Assembly (NCBI GenBank): GCA_964035795.1
Contig: OZ038322.1
Location: 24,138,359-24,202,358, forward strand
Length of the DNA stretch: 64,000 nt
DNA from: Pterobdella sp. o SKG-2022
Taxonomy: Eukaryota; Annelida; Clitellata; Hirudinida; Piscicolidae
Direction: 5' to 3'
This document shows positions 49,501 to 60,700 of this stretch, piece after piece (the stretch's first letter is position 1; each line of letters begins with the position of its first letter). Below the pieces are notes generated by a model. That model was not told the DNA's origin and searched no databases. It saw only the letters and a list, made by a program, of their open reading frames with translations. A program made the position numbers and the translations under genes.

Positions 49501-51975
49501 ACATAAATTTTTTGAAACAAAAATAGAAAGTCATTTTTACGGTCAGTGTTGTTTTTATGAGAATTCCTCAAGCATTTTGTGTTAAATGCAGTTTTAGCTG
49601 GAAATTCTCAAAATGAAATGTTAGTTTTTATTTCCCAACGTTGCTTAAGAATCCACGCCATTAGTTTATGCAGGATTCAACATGCGGTTAAATTTTAGAA
49701 TATTTTGCTGAAAAAGAAAACAAAAATTATAAGAAATGTGACATTTTATCTCATAAACGAGCTTAAACAGCCCTTCATAGGACTCAATGCTTTCGAAGAG
49801 TGATAACTAGCTTTCAATATATAAATGGGTAAATGCATTATATGTATGGCGAGTTAAAAACCGTGCATTCTGTAAAATTCTTTCAAAAAAGGATGAAATT
49901 TTGATAGCATCTGGCAGCAACCCTGGAAACAACTTTTCCATTTCATTGCTTTGTTCTCAAATCTTTCTCGTTATTTCAATTCTCCATTTAATGTGAGTTT
50001 TTTACAATGGAATTCAATCCGCATTAATTTTTTCTTATTGTCTGTTTGGGATATTTTTCACAGTATTTTTCGACTTTTAAAGAATAAAATTCAGATATTC
50101 TTAAAAATTTTTAAATAAAATTGATCATTAATGTGAAAGGCTTTTAGGAGTTAGTTGTCTTATTGATGTTGAAATGAGAGCTATTAATCTCCATCCACTT
50201 CAATACAAATAACTTCGCAACCTGAAGCGCTAAGACCGATTGATTTTTTTTAAAAACTATTTTTGCGTCTGAAATTCATTTGGCTAAAAATCACTCTACT
50301 GAAACGGCCTGTTTCCAGTAATATGATCAACTTTTTAATTAAATTTATACAATTTTTATTTAAAACGTAGTTTGACGCTTCGAGATAATTATTTTTGACA
50401 CTTGTATTGATGAAATGCAACGCCTTTTTTTCGTTTAAGACCTTTGCAACTCCATTTGAAGGTGTTGCCTGCCTGATAGCTCTGGCCTTATTGTGGTCCT
50501 TCGTCACTTGCGTTGTCGTCACTGTTTGCAGGTCAGATAGCACTTTTTCCAATTTATTAATTTCAATTTGACACATTTTTTATTCAGTTTTTGTTCCATA
50601 TATTTGATTGCATTTTGTTTTAATTTATTTTACACTGAATTAAATTTTTATTTAGTTTATTTTTAGATTTTATTTGGAAATTTTTGATGAAAAAAAATCG
50701 CATTTTTATTGTAAAATGAGAGTGCTTCTATTTAATTCAACAATTTGTATTCCTGTTTCTATGCTGAAAGTATTTAAAAATTTAATTAACGCTTAGTGCT
50801 CGTGAAGGCTTGGCAAATGAATGGCGGAAAATTTTGAATCATTCTTCCCTAGTTGCTATCTTTGAAGAACTGAACAACTTTTAATTGAAGCATATAATTT
50901 TAAAATATGCCCAAAAATAAAATTATTAAACTTCAGACGCAAAAAAGCAAAAAAGCAAGATGACATTTGCATGAAGGATTTGAAACCACTCAACCCCTCT
51001 GAGAACAGCCACAACGACATATACGCCAAGAATCAAGCTTTCGACCTGCCTTTGGCCAAAAACAAATGCAATAGTGCTACTTCATCTCCCTTCAAGTCTT
51101 CCAACAAGACCAACACTCTTCCCACTTCTCTTCCATCTGCGGTCAGTGTCCTTACACCCAAAAATAAATCCTCCATCTTGGCAGGAAAGACTCGCCCTTC
51201 AGCCGTAGAGTTCTGCACCAGAGTTTGGCAATCTCCTGAAACTTCAAAACGCTTGAATTTGGCGGGCATTGATTTTCCTTCTTTTCAAGCTCCTGTATTG
51301 ACCTTTCATCCAGCTCTTGATGAAAATAACAAAGATAAGAATAATTTTTACATAACACAAAATAAACATCACATAAAAGAGAACCCATCACCCTATTACA
51401 CCAACCACCAACACATGAAAATCTTCCAAAAAATTCATCCGCCCAACAACCACGTGGCTCAAATGATGGGGTTAAGGGCAGTTTGGATCAATCACAAAGA
51501 CAACTCTTTCAGTTACCAAAACTCCATCGTGAACGAAACATATTGCTTGCCCAATAAATCGACCACAAACGTCAAAGAAGTCTCGAACAATAACTCAAGC
51601 AATCTCATTGTATTCAACCAGTTCAATGAGTACCAGAACGAGGACCCTGGTTACGAGCAGCAACGACGCCTGCCTCCACTCCCTTCACCCTCCACCCCCC
51701 TTTGCAACCTCGCCTTCAAAAATGCTACTTATAATACGTGCAATTCTGCTGGCAACAACAGCTACAACAACCCTTTCTACAGTAATATCAACTTACCACA
51801 CCACATCAATATACAGAGCAACCCTCTGTACAATGAACACAGCGATCAAAGCATCGATGCCAATAAAAGTTTCAACAACACGTTCTTCTCTGATTCTCCC
51901 AGTAATGCCACATCATCCGACTTAAATGACTGCAGTAATAATGCTGAAAGCAGTCTGGGAAGCTCGGAAGAATGA
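37505..51975 (+). CDS. Type I membrane receptor: signal peptide, SUEL lectin domain, CUB-like region, sushi-like module, TM, long tail
   Basis: Eight exons join in phase: 37505-37541, 39765-39984, 41236-41357, 44303-44936, 45020-45126, 47593-47736, 50462-50531 and 50937-51975 (2373 bases, 790 residues). Exon 1 encodes a short signal peptide (MIRFCFLLLLSC). Exons 2-3 encode a galactose/rhamnose-binding (SUEL) lectin domain: VIIVSSAHHGRMSRTKC with the A-x-x-GR motif, RCSGRQSCRVRV and YLQVNYSCVP. Exons 4-5 form a CUB-like region (WFVMAESGQRISVELYDF) with a Ser/Pro-rich insert. Exon 6 is sushi-like: four Cys and ACIGNQW. Exon 7 is the membrane span (VACLIALALLWSFVTCVVV), followed by the stop-transfer RKKAKKQ. 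The 340-residue tail is Asn/Ser-rich with GYEQQRRLPPLPSPSTP, a possible SH3 or WW ligand. It probably works as a cell-surface receptor or adhesion protein. EVA-1 and latrophilin share only the lectin fold. Exon 1 is the least certain. Confidence 0.8.
40122..40425 (+). mobile_element. L2/CR1-like LINE 3' fragment in a receptor intron
   Basis: The frame QTPESLRSSNSGLCLHQPVS, HRSFSHIAPHLWNSLPLNVR and FRKRLKTHLYSQ matches the C-terminus of the element at 14428-15630 (RSFSHQAPRLWNSLPSNL). It ends with a GCGC...GCGC hairpin (40351-40386) and a tail of AAAT/A-rich repeats. It is 5'-truncated, in sense orientation, in the second receptor intron. Confidence 0.88.
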
Positions 51976-52625
51976 TGTAGAATAATTGCTGCATCAAATT
52001 AAGTAGAAGTGATTTTAAAAGTTCCCCAACGGCTTTTGATGTTTAAAGCTTTGAAAAACCCTGCAGAAAAAGTTATAATTTCACAAAATCTATGCATCCA
52101 TCCATCAATTATTAGTTATTCCATTTATTACTTTAATTAGAAAAATTTACCCTTCACTATTATAACTTAAAAATTGTAATATTACGCGTACGGATGTTTT
52201 AAATATTCCAGAGTGTACACCAGGTTTTAAATTACAAAAAATTCTCAAGTAATATGCAAGTTTGTTGACGTATCAATATTTTCAAATCTTATTCAGTAAT
52301 CCCTCACAGATGAATTTAAATACATTCATTTTTAATTGGAACATAACATTGAGAATTTGAAGAACTTTATTTCAAAACATAATCTCCAAATGGCATCAAA
52401 AGATTGCTATCCATATTCCTCATTAATTCCTTCTCTTAAGTTGTAAGCATTCCAATCTGATTTCAAAAGTTTATGATTTATACTAAGTGATAACTCAAGC
52501 GAGTTTGAACGGCTATTACATATATATTGCTGTCACTGTTGTCACCGCTTTCTTGTCACCAACAACGACTTGCTGCATTTGTTATTTTCCCACCAAAATA
52601 GTGCCGCAGCTATTTCGGTTTAAAC

Positions 52626-52631
52626 AATAAA
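52626..52631 (+). terminator. Possible poly(A) signal of the lectin receptor gene
   Basis: AATAAA about 650 bases after the receptor stop, in AT-rich sequence; position-based call only. Confidence 0.3.
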
Positions 52632-53075
52632 AATTTATTTATAGCTATAAGTATTTTCGTCATTTTACAAGCAGCATTGAAGGTTTTTAATGTAGTGTAT
52701 AAAGATGTCGATTGATTTATGCTGTTAATACGGGGTCATGGCTCACCTGTTGCAAACGTTGATAATCACTTCAAACTTTTTTGAATTTTAAAAATTAATT
52801 TATGAATATAAATTTAATTTCTATTTATGTTATAAAAACATTTTTAGCAAAATTTAGGCTCTTTGTATAGATTATTGTAACCTATGCTCTGAATATAAGC
52901 TATAAATTTTCAACCCTAATATTTTCTAATACTATTGTAACGGCTTGTTAGTGTAAATATCTTTGTAACTTGTGAACTTTGGAATGCTTTATTTTCCACC
53001 GTAAGCAATCTTCATTGCACAGTATATTTTCAGTCATCGGTGAGTTACTCATGTGATTCAAATATAACAATGTTA

Positions 53076-53081
53076 TTTATT
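53076..53081 (-). terminator. Possible poly(A) signal of the NHL-like gene
   Basis: AATAAA on the minus strand about 147 bases after the stop at 53228, a normal distance. Confidence 0.4.
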
Positions 53082-53227
53082 AAAGATAACATTATGAATA
53101 ATAACTGTTGAGGAGCAAATATTTACAAAGTTAGAGTCAACAAATGTTAGTATCTTTGGTCTCTGGTTAAAAATCTATAATGTCTCTAAGGTTTAAAAAA
53201 AACTTTGTTTGGAAGTTGCTGTAGGTT

Positions 53228-55369
53228 TCAATCAGTCATCAGACTCACACCGCCATCCTGTCTGCTCACACCATGTCGCTCAAACATCTGCAAAGTGTAT
53301 ATCTTTCTTGTCTTTGTGGAAATTTCACTCATTCTTTCATTTTTTGTTTTGAAGTTTTCTAATTCCGTTATTTCTTTTTTTATCTCTCCTTTCTTCAGAT
53401 CGTTTATTTTTAGCATGCTTGTTCTGGTGACGTTCAAATCATTCAGTATTTTACACAAACCTTCTATTTTTTCATTTATTTTATTTTCGCCGCAAGTTTT
53501 TTGTACAAGTTGATCGTATGTCTGAGCTACAGCAAGGCGGTTTCCTCTGATATTAGTGGCGATGACGTGGGCATTGTTGATGTTTTCAGTTAGGGATAAC
53601 TCCTTGGAAAGATTTCGAAAATCTGTCGAAATTCAAAAAACTATTTTATTCAGAAAATTTCAAACCACATATCCAAGTATTGACTTGATATAAACTTGCT
53701 TTGAAATGTAGTTTGAAGATAGGCACCTACCAAAAGTGATGAGACCATTGTTAACCGCCACAATAAGATGTTGAGATCTACACCAGGCTACAGATGTTGG
53801 CGATGATGAGTATTGAGAGAAAATGTCGAAAACTGGAAGTTTTTGAGGGTGAAAAATAGGTGTTTTTTCTGTTTTTTTTACGTTGACAAAATTCAATAGT
53901 TTGCAGTCTTTGTCTAGAAGCAACACTGAGTGATTCTCTCTGTCGACTGATGGTTGTTAAAATTGATCATTTCTAATAAATTTCAAAATATTTTTAATTG
54001 AAAAATATATATGCAATAATTATAAAACAAATAAGCAACAAATCAATTAACGGAAAAAATAGCAATTGAGACAAAATAAAAAAAGCTATTAATAATTATG
54101 ATAATATTCCACTTAAAACAAAAAAATCCCAGAAAATATGTATTTAACCTAATATAATTAAAAAACATACCAACTGCAGCGATCTGGTGGTCAGGAGACC
54201 AAGAGATGCCCAAAGGATACACCGGCTTTTTGTACTCTCGTAAGAGCTTACCACTTAAGTTGTACGTGGCCAAGAAGTGTGAGTCTTTCTGTGTGGTAAT
54301 GTAGGTATTTTTGAGGTTATATGGTTTCTAAGTTGTTTCCTAACAATGGCTTCTTGTGTATACTTTTTAATAAAATTCGGAGAACTTACAAATCTCTCTA
54401 AAATATAACATTTGCTCAACAAATCTCATTTAGGTGAGTTTATAGTAAATATTAATTTTTCAAGTATTTTTTAAGAGTTAAGAATTTAAATTTTTTTTAC
54501 TTAAATAAGCAACGTAGCTTTTAAAATCATTGGCAACTATGTTTCATGTTTTTTTTCAGCAAAAAATAAAGCGATTAATTTTTTTATAGATTTATTAGAA
54601 TACATAAACTAGAACTTTTCATATGTACAGCCTTACCTTACAACGTTAGCAATTGAAAAACTCCTCATCGAATGTAAAAGAATGAAACACAAACCTCGGC
54701 AACCATCAGAGCTTCTCCTGACAAACATTCTAGAGCACTCAAGTTGATCCGGTCTTTTAACTCAATGTTTGCTTCGAGATCACTGTGTTGGGGGCCATCG
54801 ACTCTAATGTAGTAGACTTCATTGTTGGAAGTAACAGCAACTACCCCCTCATGGTTCGTCTCACTGAGACAGGTGGGTGTGAAAGAAGGGCTGAGACATG
54901 AAGAAAAATTGTTGTTCCGATGGTCGATAGTGGTTAGGAGGGTGTGATGTTTGTTTGAAAAAACTTTAACTCTGCGTTTGAGGGGCTCTGCAACTAGCAA
55001 ACTTCCCCCATGACGTAAGAAACATATATCATTAATGGCATGAACCTTTGATGCAGCGTTAGATTGGGAAGAAGATGTACTGATTGATTTGTCATCAGTT
55101 GTGGATTCATGTGAAGTTCTACTATTTGCTGAACCACGAGAATAAGAACAAAGTCTGCTAGAATTAGACAAGACCCACGCTTGTTCCCAGGCTGTGATTG
55201 GTCCGCTTGTGGATGAAATGGTGGACTGAACAGACATTGTGTCTAGACTTGTTGAAGAATTCCTATTTGAATGCATAGGGTAAGCTGTGACTACAAATGA
55301 ACTCAAATCCGATTTGGTAAGAATCTTGTGGTTGTTCTTGATGCAGTGCTTGTCGTTTGTTGATGACAT
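53228..55369 (-). CDS. NHL-like beta-propeller protein with C-terminal coiled coil
   Basis: Four minus-strand exons join in phase: 54695-55369, 54171-54288, 53731-53946 and 53228-53622 (1404 bases, 467 residues). Residues 1-105 are Ser/Thr-rich without a domain. From about 108 the sequence has propeller-like strands: VHAINDICFLRHGGSLLVAE then LKRRVKVFS, EGVVAVTSNNEVYYIRVDG, HFLATYNLSGKLLREY, YPLGISWSPDHQIAAVVDR then SVLLLDKDCKLLNFV, and SVAWCRSQHLIVAVNNGLI. The pattern (position, then I/VAVxD, then a strand with a hydrophobic F) is that of NHL repeats, as in TRIM-NHL proteins, but no RING, B-box or filamin domain is present. The C-terminal 60 residues (KKGEIKKEITELENFKTKNE) look like a coiled coil. 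It is probably cytosolic; the function is not inferable. It is convergent with the receptor gene. Confidence 0.75.
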
Positions 55370-57792
55370 GGTGTTTTTAGTTTTTCATTCGTTAGATTTT
55401 AAATTTTAATTTTTTAACAAGTTTTTAACAAGAAGTTAAGTTTCCGTCTGAAATTGTATTTATAGTGAACTTATATTGTGAAGTTATCAAATAATCTATA
55501 AACCATAGCAAAAGCTTGTACATAAGTATAGTAGTTTTAATAACAAATGAACGTCACACTTCAAGTACCAGCTCCAAAAATTCATCATATGTAAAAGTTC
55601 ACTTAGTAAAACACCTACTTTATTTTTACCCTAGCTTAACTAAAATACTCACCCAAATTGGAAAAAAATCGGTTTTTTTATGATAGGAAATCATTATCTT
55701 TGAGTTAATGCTTCCTTATACATAATTAGTCATTTCTTCAACAAATCTCTAGGATTAAAGCCTTTCAGTTCTGTGTTTACATGCTGAGAAAGTAATTTAT
55801 TCTATGAAGTTTAAAGCATTTGATCACTGTTGGTTATTTTTTTTAGTTTCAAGATTCTTGCAGTTTTAAACTTATTTATATCTTCAAGAGCTTTTTATGA
55901 ATATGTGGCTATTGATTAAAAATAGCTTACCATTTACTCTAACTTTTTGGTGTTTTATTTTTAGAAATTCTAGGCAGCTAAAAAATGTCCTGTTTTGTAA
56001 TACTTAACATTTGAATAAATTGTTATCAGATTCATGATAACATATGATTATATTTTGAACCATGGTATTTGAATAAGACAGAGTCCAATAGAATGCAGTA
56101 CACTTTCAAAAAGAACTTGTTCCAACAACCAACTGAACATTATTGAGATTAAAACTAAGTAAAAAACTTCAGAATTCATGATTTTTTATAGTTTTGTGCC
56201 CTATTATCTCTAATTGAGTTCAACCATTATTTTTATTCACCCTTTTAAATGCTTCATTTTACCCATGAGGACAGGCCGTTTTATCGGGAATTTGTGTCTT
56301 AAATCTCTTTGCTAATATCGAATTAAGTCCAAAGTTTAGTAATACCTTAAACGGTGCTCGCCAAGTCAAGTCATTAAGTCAACTTAGAATTTTAATGACT
56401 TTTCAGGGTGTTTAATTAAATAGAAATTTTAAAAATCCAAAGGTTTATTAAAGCCTTTGCAAAGTTCATAGTTTAAACCTGAAATGTTAAGTGCATAATG
56501 GAGGTGAACAGTTTATGAAAGCACTTGTGATAAAACAAGATTCAACGCATTATATTGAGAATAACAAAGTTCAACGAGTTTTGTATATGATCTTCAGATA
56601 AGTAGGTTTTTATAATAAATATACTTTTGTGAGACTATATTTATAAAAGATTCTAGCTTTTGTTTTTATATAAATGTATTAGAAACTCTTTAAATTTGAG
56701 ATTTCGTGGAAGAGAGAATGAAGTCATTCGATGTCTTTGAAAAATATTTATGTCACTTTTCTATTAAATTCATTTGGGTATCAAGAATGCTGGACTTCTT
56801 CGTTTCATGTATTCATTCAAATACTTATAATGCATTGAGATGAGAGTTGAGACAAAGAACATTTTAAAATAAGGTTCCTCCAATCATCATAAGTCTGAGA
56901 TTGCAGAAAATGAAGTTGAATTATGTTGTCTAACAATTTCATAAGATTAAAAACCTGGTGTAATGGAAACTATTTACTTTTAGTTCACCCAGATGCAGTA
57001 CACCTCACTAGTTTGTTTTAGTACTATTATCAAATGTCAGTATCTTGTCTTCACTTCATGGGAAAAGTTTTAGCTTGAAGTTTAGGCATGTATTTCCTTT
57101 TTCAAATAATTAGCTATAATTTTAACCCTTTTACGTCAAAAATGTCTGCAGTAAAAACTTTCACAAGACCTCAATTATTCAACATAATTCGGACTCAAGA
57201 ACTTGAAATTTAATTTTGCCTAGAAGCGGTTTCATGAAATAAGACCAAAACACCTACTCAGTTGAAGACTATAAAATTAAAAAAAAATTTGTTATGCTGA
57301 ACACGTAAAATATAATGAACACGTGAATCAGCACCATCTTCTTTTAACGTCATTTTCAAAAAGGGTTTGACGAGATCATGAATCTCCATGTTCTTCTTCC
57401 AATGAACGTCATAATTGGATTTTTTGTTATAGTTACATTGTTCAAAACACATGCGAACTTTGCCTATTTTATGTTGAAACATGATTCAAGTTTTAAACAT
57501 GTTTAAATATTGATGGATCATCAATTATTGCTGGCGATAACGTGTTAATCATCACCTTTCGATATTGATGTATAGAATCATCGGTTGAATACTTTTTTAC
57601 CAAATACACAAAGCTTTTGAAAAAGCAGCAGTTAATTGAAAGATTATAAATATCGATAAAGAACATTTAGTTGGAAATAATCAAAATTTTTATAATAAAA
57701 AATTTAAAATAAAAATTCTTGAGACATCAGAAAATCAAAATTCAGCGTAAAAACTTTCCAAATATTAAAAAATAATTAATAAATATACATAA
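55370..57792. other. Intergenic between the NHL-like gene and Derlin
   Basis: AT-rich, 2.4 kb. The open frame at 57258-57482 (minus, 74 codons) has no domain. No repeat or RNA gene is recognised. It should contain the NHL-like promoter and the Derlin 3' UTR. Confidence 0.5.
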
Positions 57793-60700
57793 TTATTCAT
57801 TTCTTCTTTCCTCCCTATCATCTTCTCTAGCTCCCCATTCGAAACCACCAGGTCTGTCTTCCGCATCAACTCTCGTATACTCCTCTTCTCTCGCGTCAAA
57901 CAACCATTTTCTGAGATTCCATTTAAAAAAATATTATTTGGAGATATAAAAAAATTTAAAATTATTATTTATGAAACATGAACAGCTTATGAATAACTAA
58001 ATAGTTTAAAATCAGATAAAACAGTATATAATGTTGGATACAAAAAGCAGTTACAGGATGTTGGGCGTAATGAGAAGTTTTAAGCCCCCAGGCTGGTTTG
58101 GGAAGACATCCTCGAGGAAGAAGTATATATGGCCCACTGCTATGCCTGTGTGCAAAGAGTCATTCAATCTTAACTGATAATTGAACATTCAATGAGGAAA
58201 TATGTGGTATAAAATTTTTAAATTGACAGTCCCAATAATCTTCATTCGGATAATGAGAAAAATCAAAAACATGTCGTTATTATCATCTTTACATTAGACC
58301 TTCTTTTTTCAAATTTTTATCCTAACTTAAAAAATCTTTTTACTATTAAACCTTATAAAAAGAATTTTATCTTGACAGAGCATAGCTATTGTGCAACTTG
58401 AGATACTCACCCATGAGGTCGACAACAATGGAGTTGCCCAGAAGGAGTGAGAAGGCAAGCAGAACCCAGGGGAGGAATGGGGCTTGGAAGTTCACAAAAC
58501 CTAGAAAGTTCATCCTTACAAATGGGTTTCGCCTGCTCCACACATACCTGCAAAGCAATATCGTATACCTCAATAACCAATAGATTCACAGTATCACTGA
58601 TGTAATCAACATTCTCTTCATTACTTTAATTTCTGTTTTATTTATAAAAAGTTCCATCTTCAAAAAAAAAGTGTAAAGTTATGATCTCAAATGTTTCCAT
58701 TGCCTTTGAAGAGTCTTTCCAGTGAATCCAGCTTTTCTACAAACATAAAGAGAAAAACAGTCCTCTAAATGAGTTATCTCAGATGAACTAGGTGCTACAA
58801 TTGAAAGCTATCAAAGGGCTGTTCAGATTTATGGAAAAAGACAGCAAGCAAGCTATTTGGCCTGACTCATAAAGAGTTGAGATCTAGTTTAATGCAATCT
58901 CTTTACAGATGCCATCTTTTCACATTTTCTTTTATGCAAGAAACGAGTCATTTCCTCTTGCAGCATCAATTGAAGAAAAATGAATGAATTTGATAAAACA
59001 ACGTTATAATAATTGATGAACAGCTACTGATTAAATAAGACATGTAAATTTAATGTACCAACACTAGCATGATGGTGAATGCGTGCCCAAGGAAGACCAG
59101 ATTAACAAACAGTGCCACTAACTGAGTGTGTTTTAAAATCATCAGCATGAGGTTGAGTTCATTTTTAAACATGATGGTTTAAAATAAATACATACACATG
59201 TGAGAATACCTCCAAAGAGAAACATAAATACAAAATCAGCTGTCCGACCTCGGAAAGATCCTGAGTTTGGGGTTATATTGCCTTGTACATACTATATGTT
59301 AGCTTATAGGGTAATTATACAAATAAAATCTGATACTTTTATTAACTTTACAGCATAAACTCTTTGGTGAATTGAACTCACATTGTTACAAAAAAGCTTC
59401 ATATTTTTAGGTTAATAACAGTTTTCAATTTGAAACAATTTTTCTAAGCTTGTTTTTAAAAATTTTTATTTGTTGTTTTTTTATGCGTAGACTAAATTGT
59501 ATTTATTTAGCTTCTTTTTATACCATTGTTAACATAAGCTATATTTTATAAGTAAGCTATCTTCAAAAGAGAACAAATTTGAAATATTTTAACTAACAAA
59601 ACTAAAATTGAAATTAATATTGAATTGCAAATTATATTTAATTAGAAATAATTTTACAAAAAAATATATGAAGATTTGGAAAATGCATCTTGTCCTCATC
59701 ACCATAATTTTATTATAGTCAGCATCTTTCCCTTTTCCAAGGGGTCACTGACTTCTTTCCATGACCTAACCCTCTCCCTCCATTTCACCCTGTCATAGCC
59801 ATTTTTAAGAACTAATCCAAGCCCACGACAAAGGTTTTCCATCATCCCTTTCCAGGTTAACCTTGGCCTTCCCCTTCCTCTACTACCTACAACCTCAAAC
59901 CTCCACGCCTGTTTGACACAGTCGTCATCATCTTTCCTTACTACATGACCCAGCCATCTCAAACTCCCTTGCCTCACCACTTCAACGATCGTACTATCCA
60001 ACTCCAATCTAACCATCAACTCCTTTGTACTCACGCCATCAGCTAGCTGCACACCACACATCATTCTAAGCATCCGTTTTTCTGCTCTTCGCATAATACT
60101 CTCTTCAACGGATCTTACTACCCAGGTTTCCGAGTCATATGTCATGACAGGCCTCACACATGTCCTATAAATTTGTCCTTTAATATTCCATATGTGTCTT
60201 TTAACACATAACATAGAAAACACACTGTTGAATGCCTTCCAACCCAGCCCGATCCTTCGTGTAACAGCTAGCTCACTTCCTCTTCCACCATTCACATTGT
60301 CTCCTAAATAACAATAACTATTTACCCTCTCCATCTCACCTAAACAACCATTTGAAGCATTCTTACATTCCACATTTGCACCATTCATACAAACCCTACA
60401 TTCAAAATTTCCATTCATCCTACGAGAAACTCTCTTTACCCTAGCACACCACGCATGAATCCACTTCTTACATGTCTTGCACCTCACACAATTTACCTTA
60501 GCCCTCTTACCACACACACCACATGGATCAATCTTAGCCAAGACAACAGCCCCACCTCACCACTATTCTCCATGACCTTTGTCTTCCCCAGATTAACCTT
60601 CAATCCTTTCCCTTCGAAGGCTGCCTTCCAACGGATGAATTGTGCTTCTAGTTCTTTGATAGTCTCTGCCATCAAGACCAAATAATCTGCATAAAGCAAT

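Larger units (their letters stand above)
51976..53227. other. Convergent 3' flanks of the receptor and the NHL-like gene
   Basis: AT-rich, no coding signal. Possible poly(A) signals are at 52626-52631 (plus, receptor) and 53076-53081 (minus, NHL-like gene). Confidence 0.5.

Noticed and set aside
53205..53513. 102-codon plus-strand frame
   Set aside because: It is the antisense shadow of exon 4 of the NHL-like gene.
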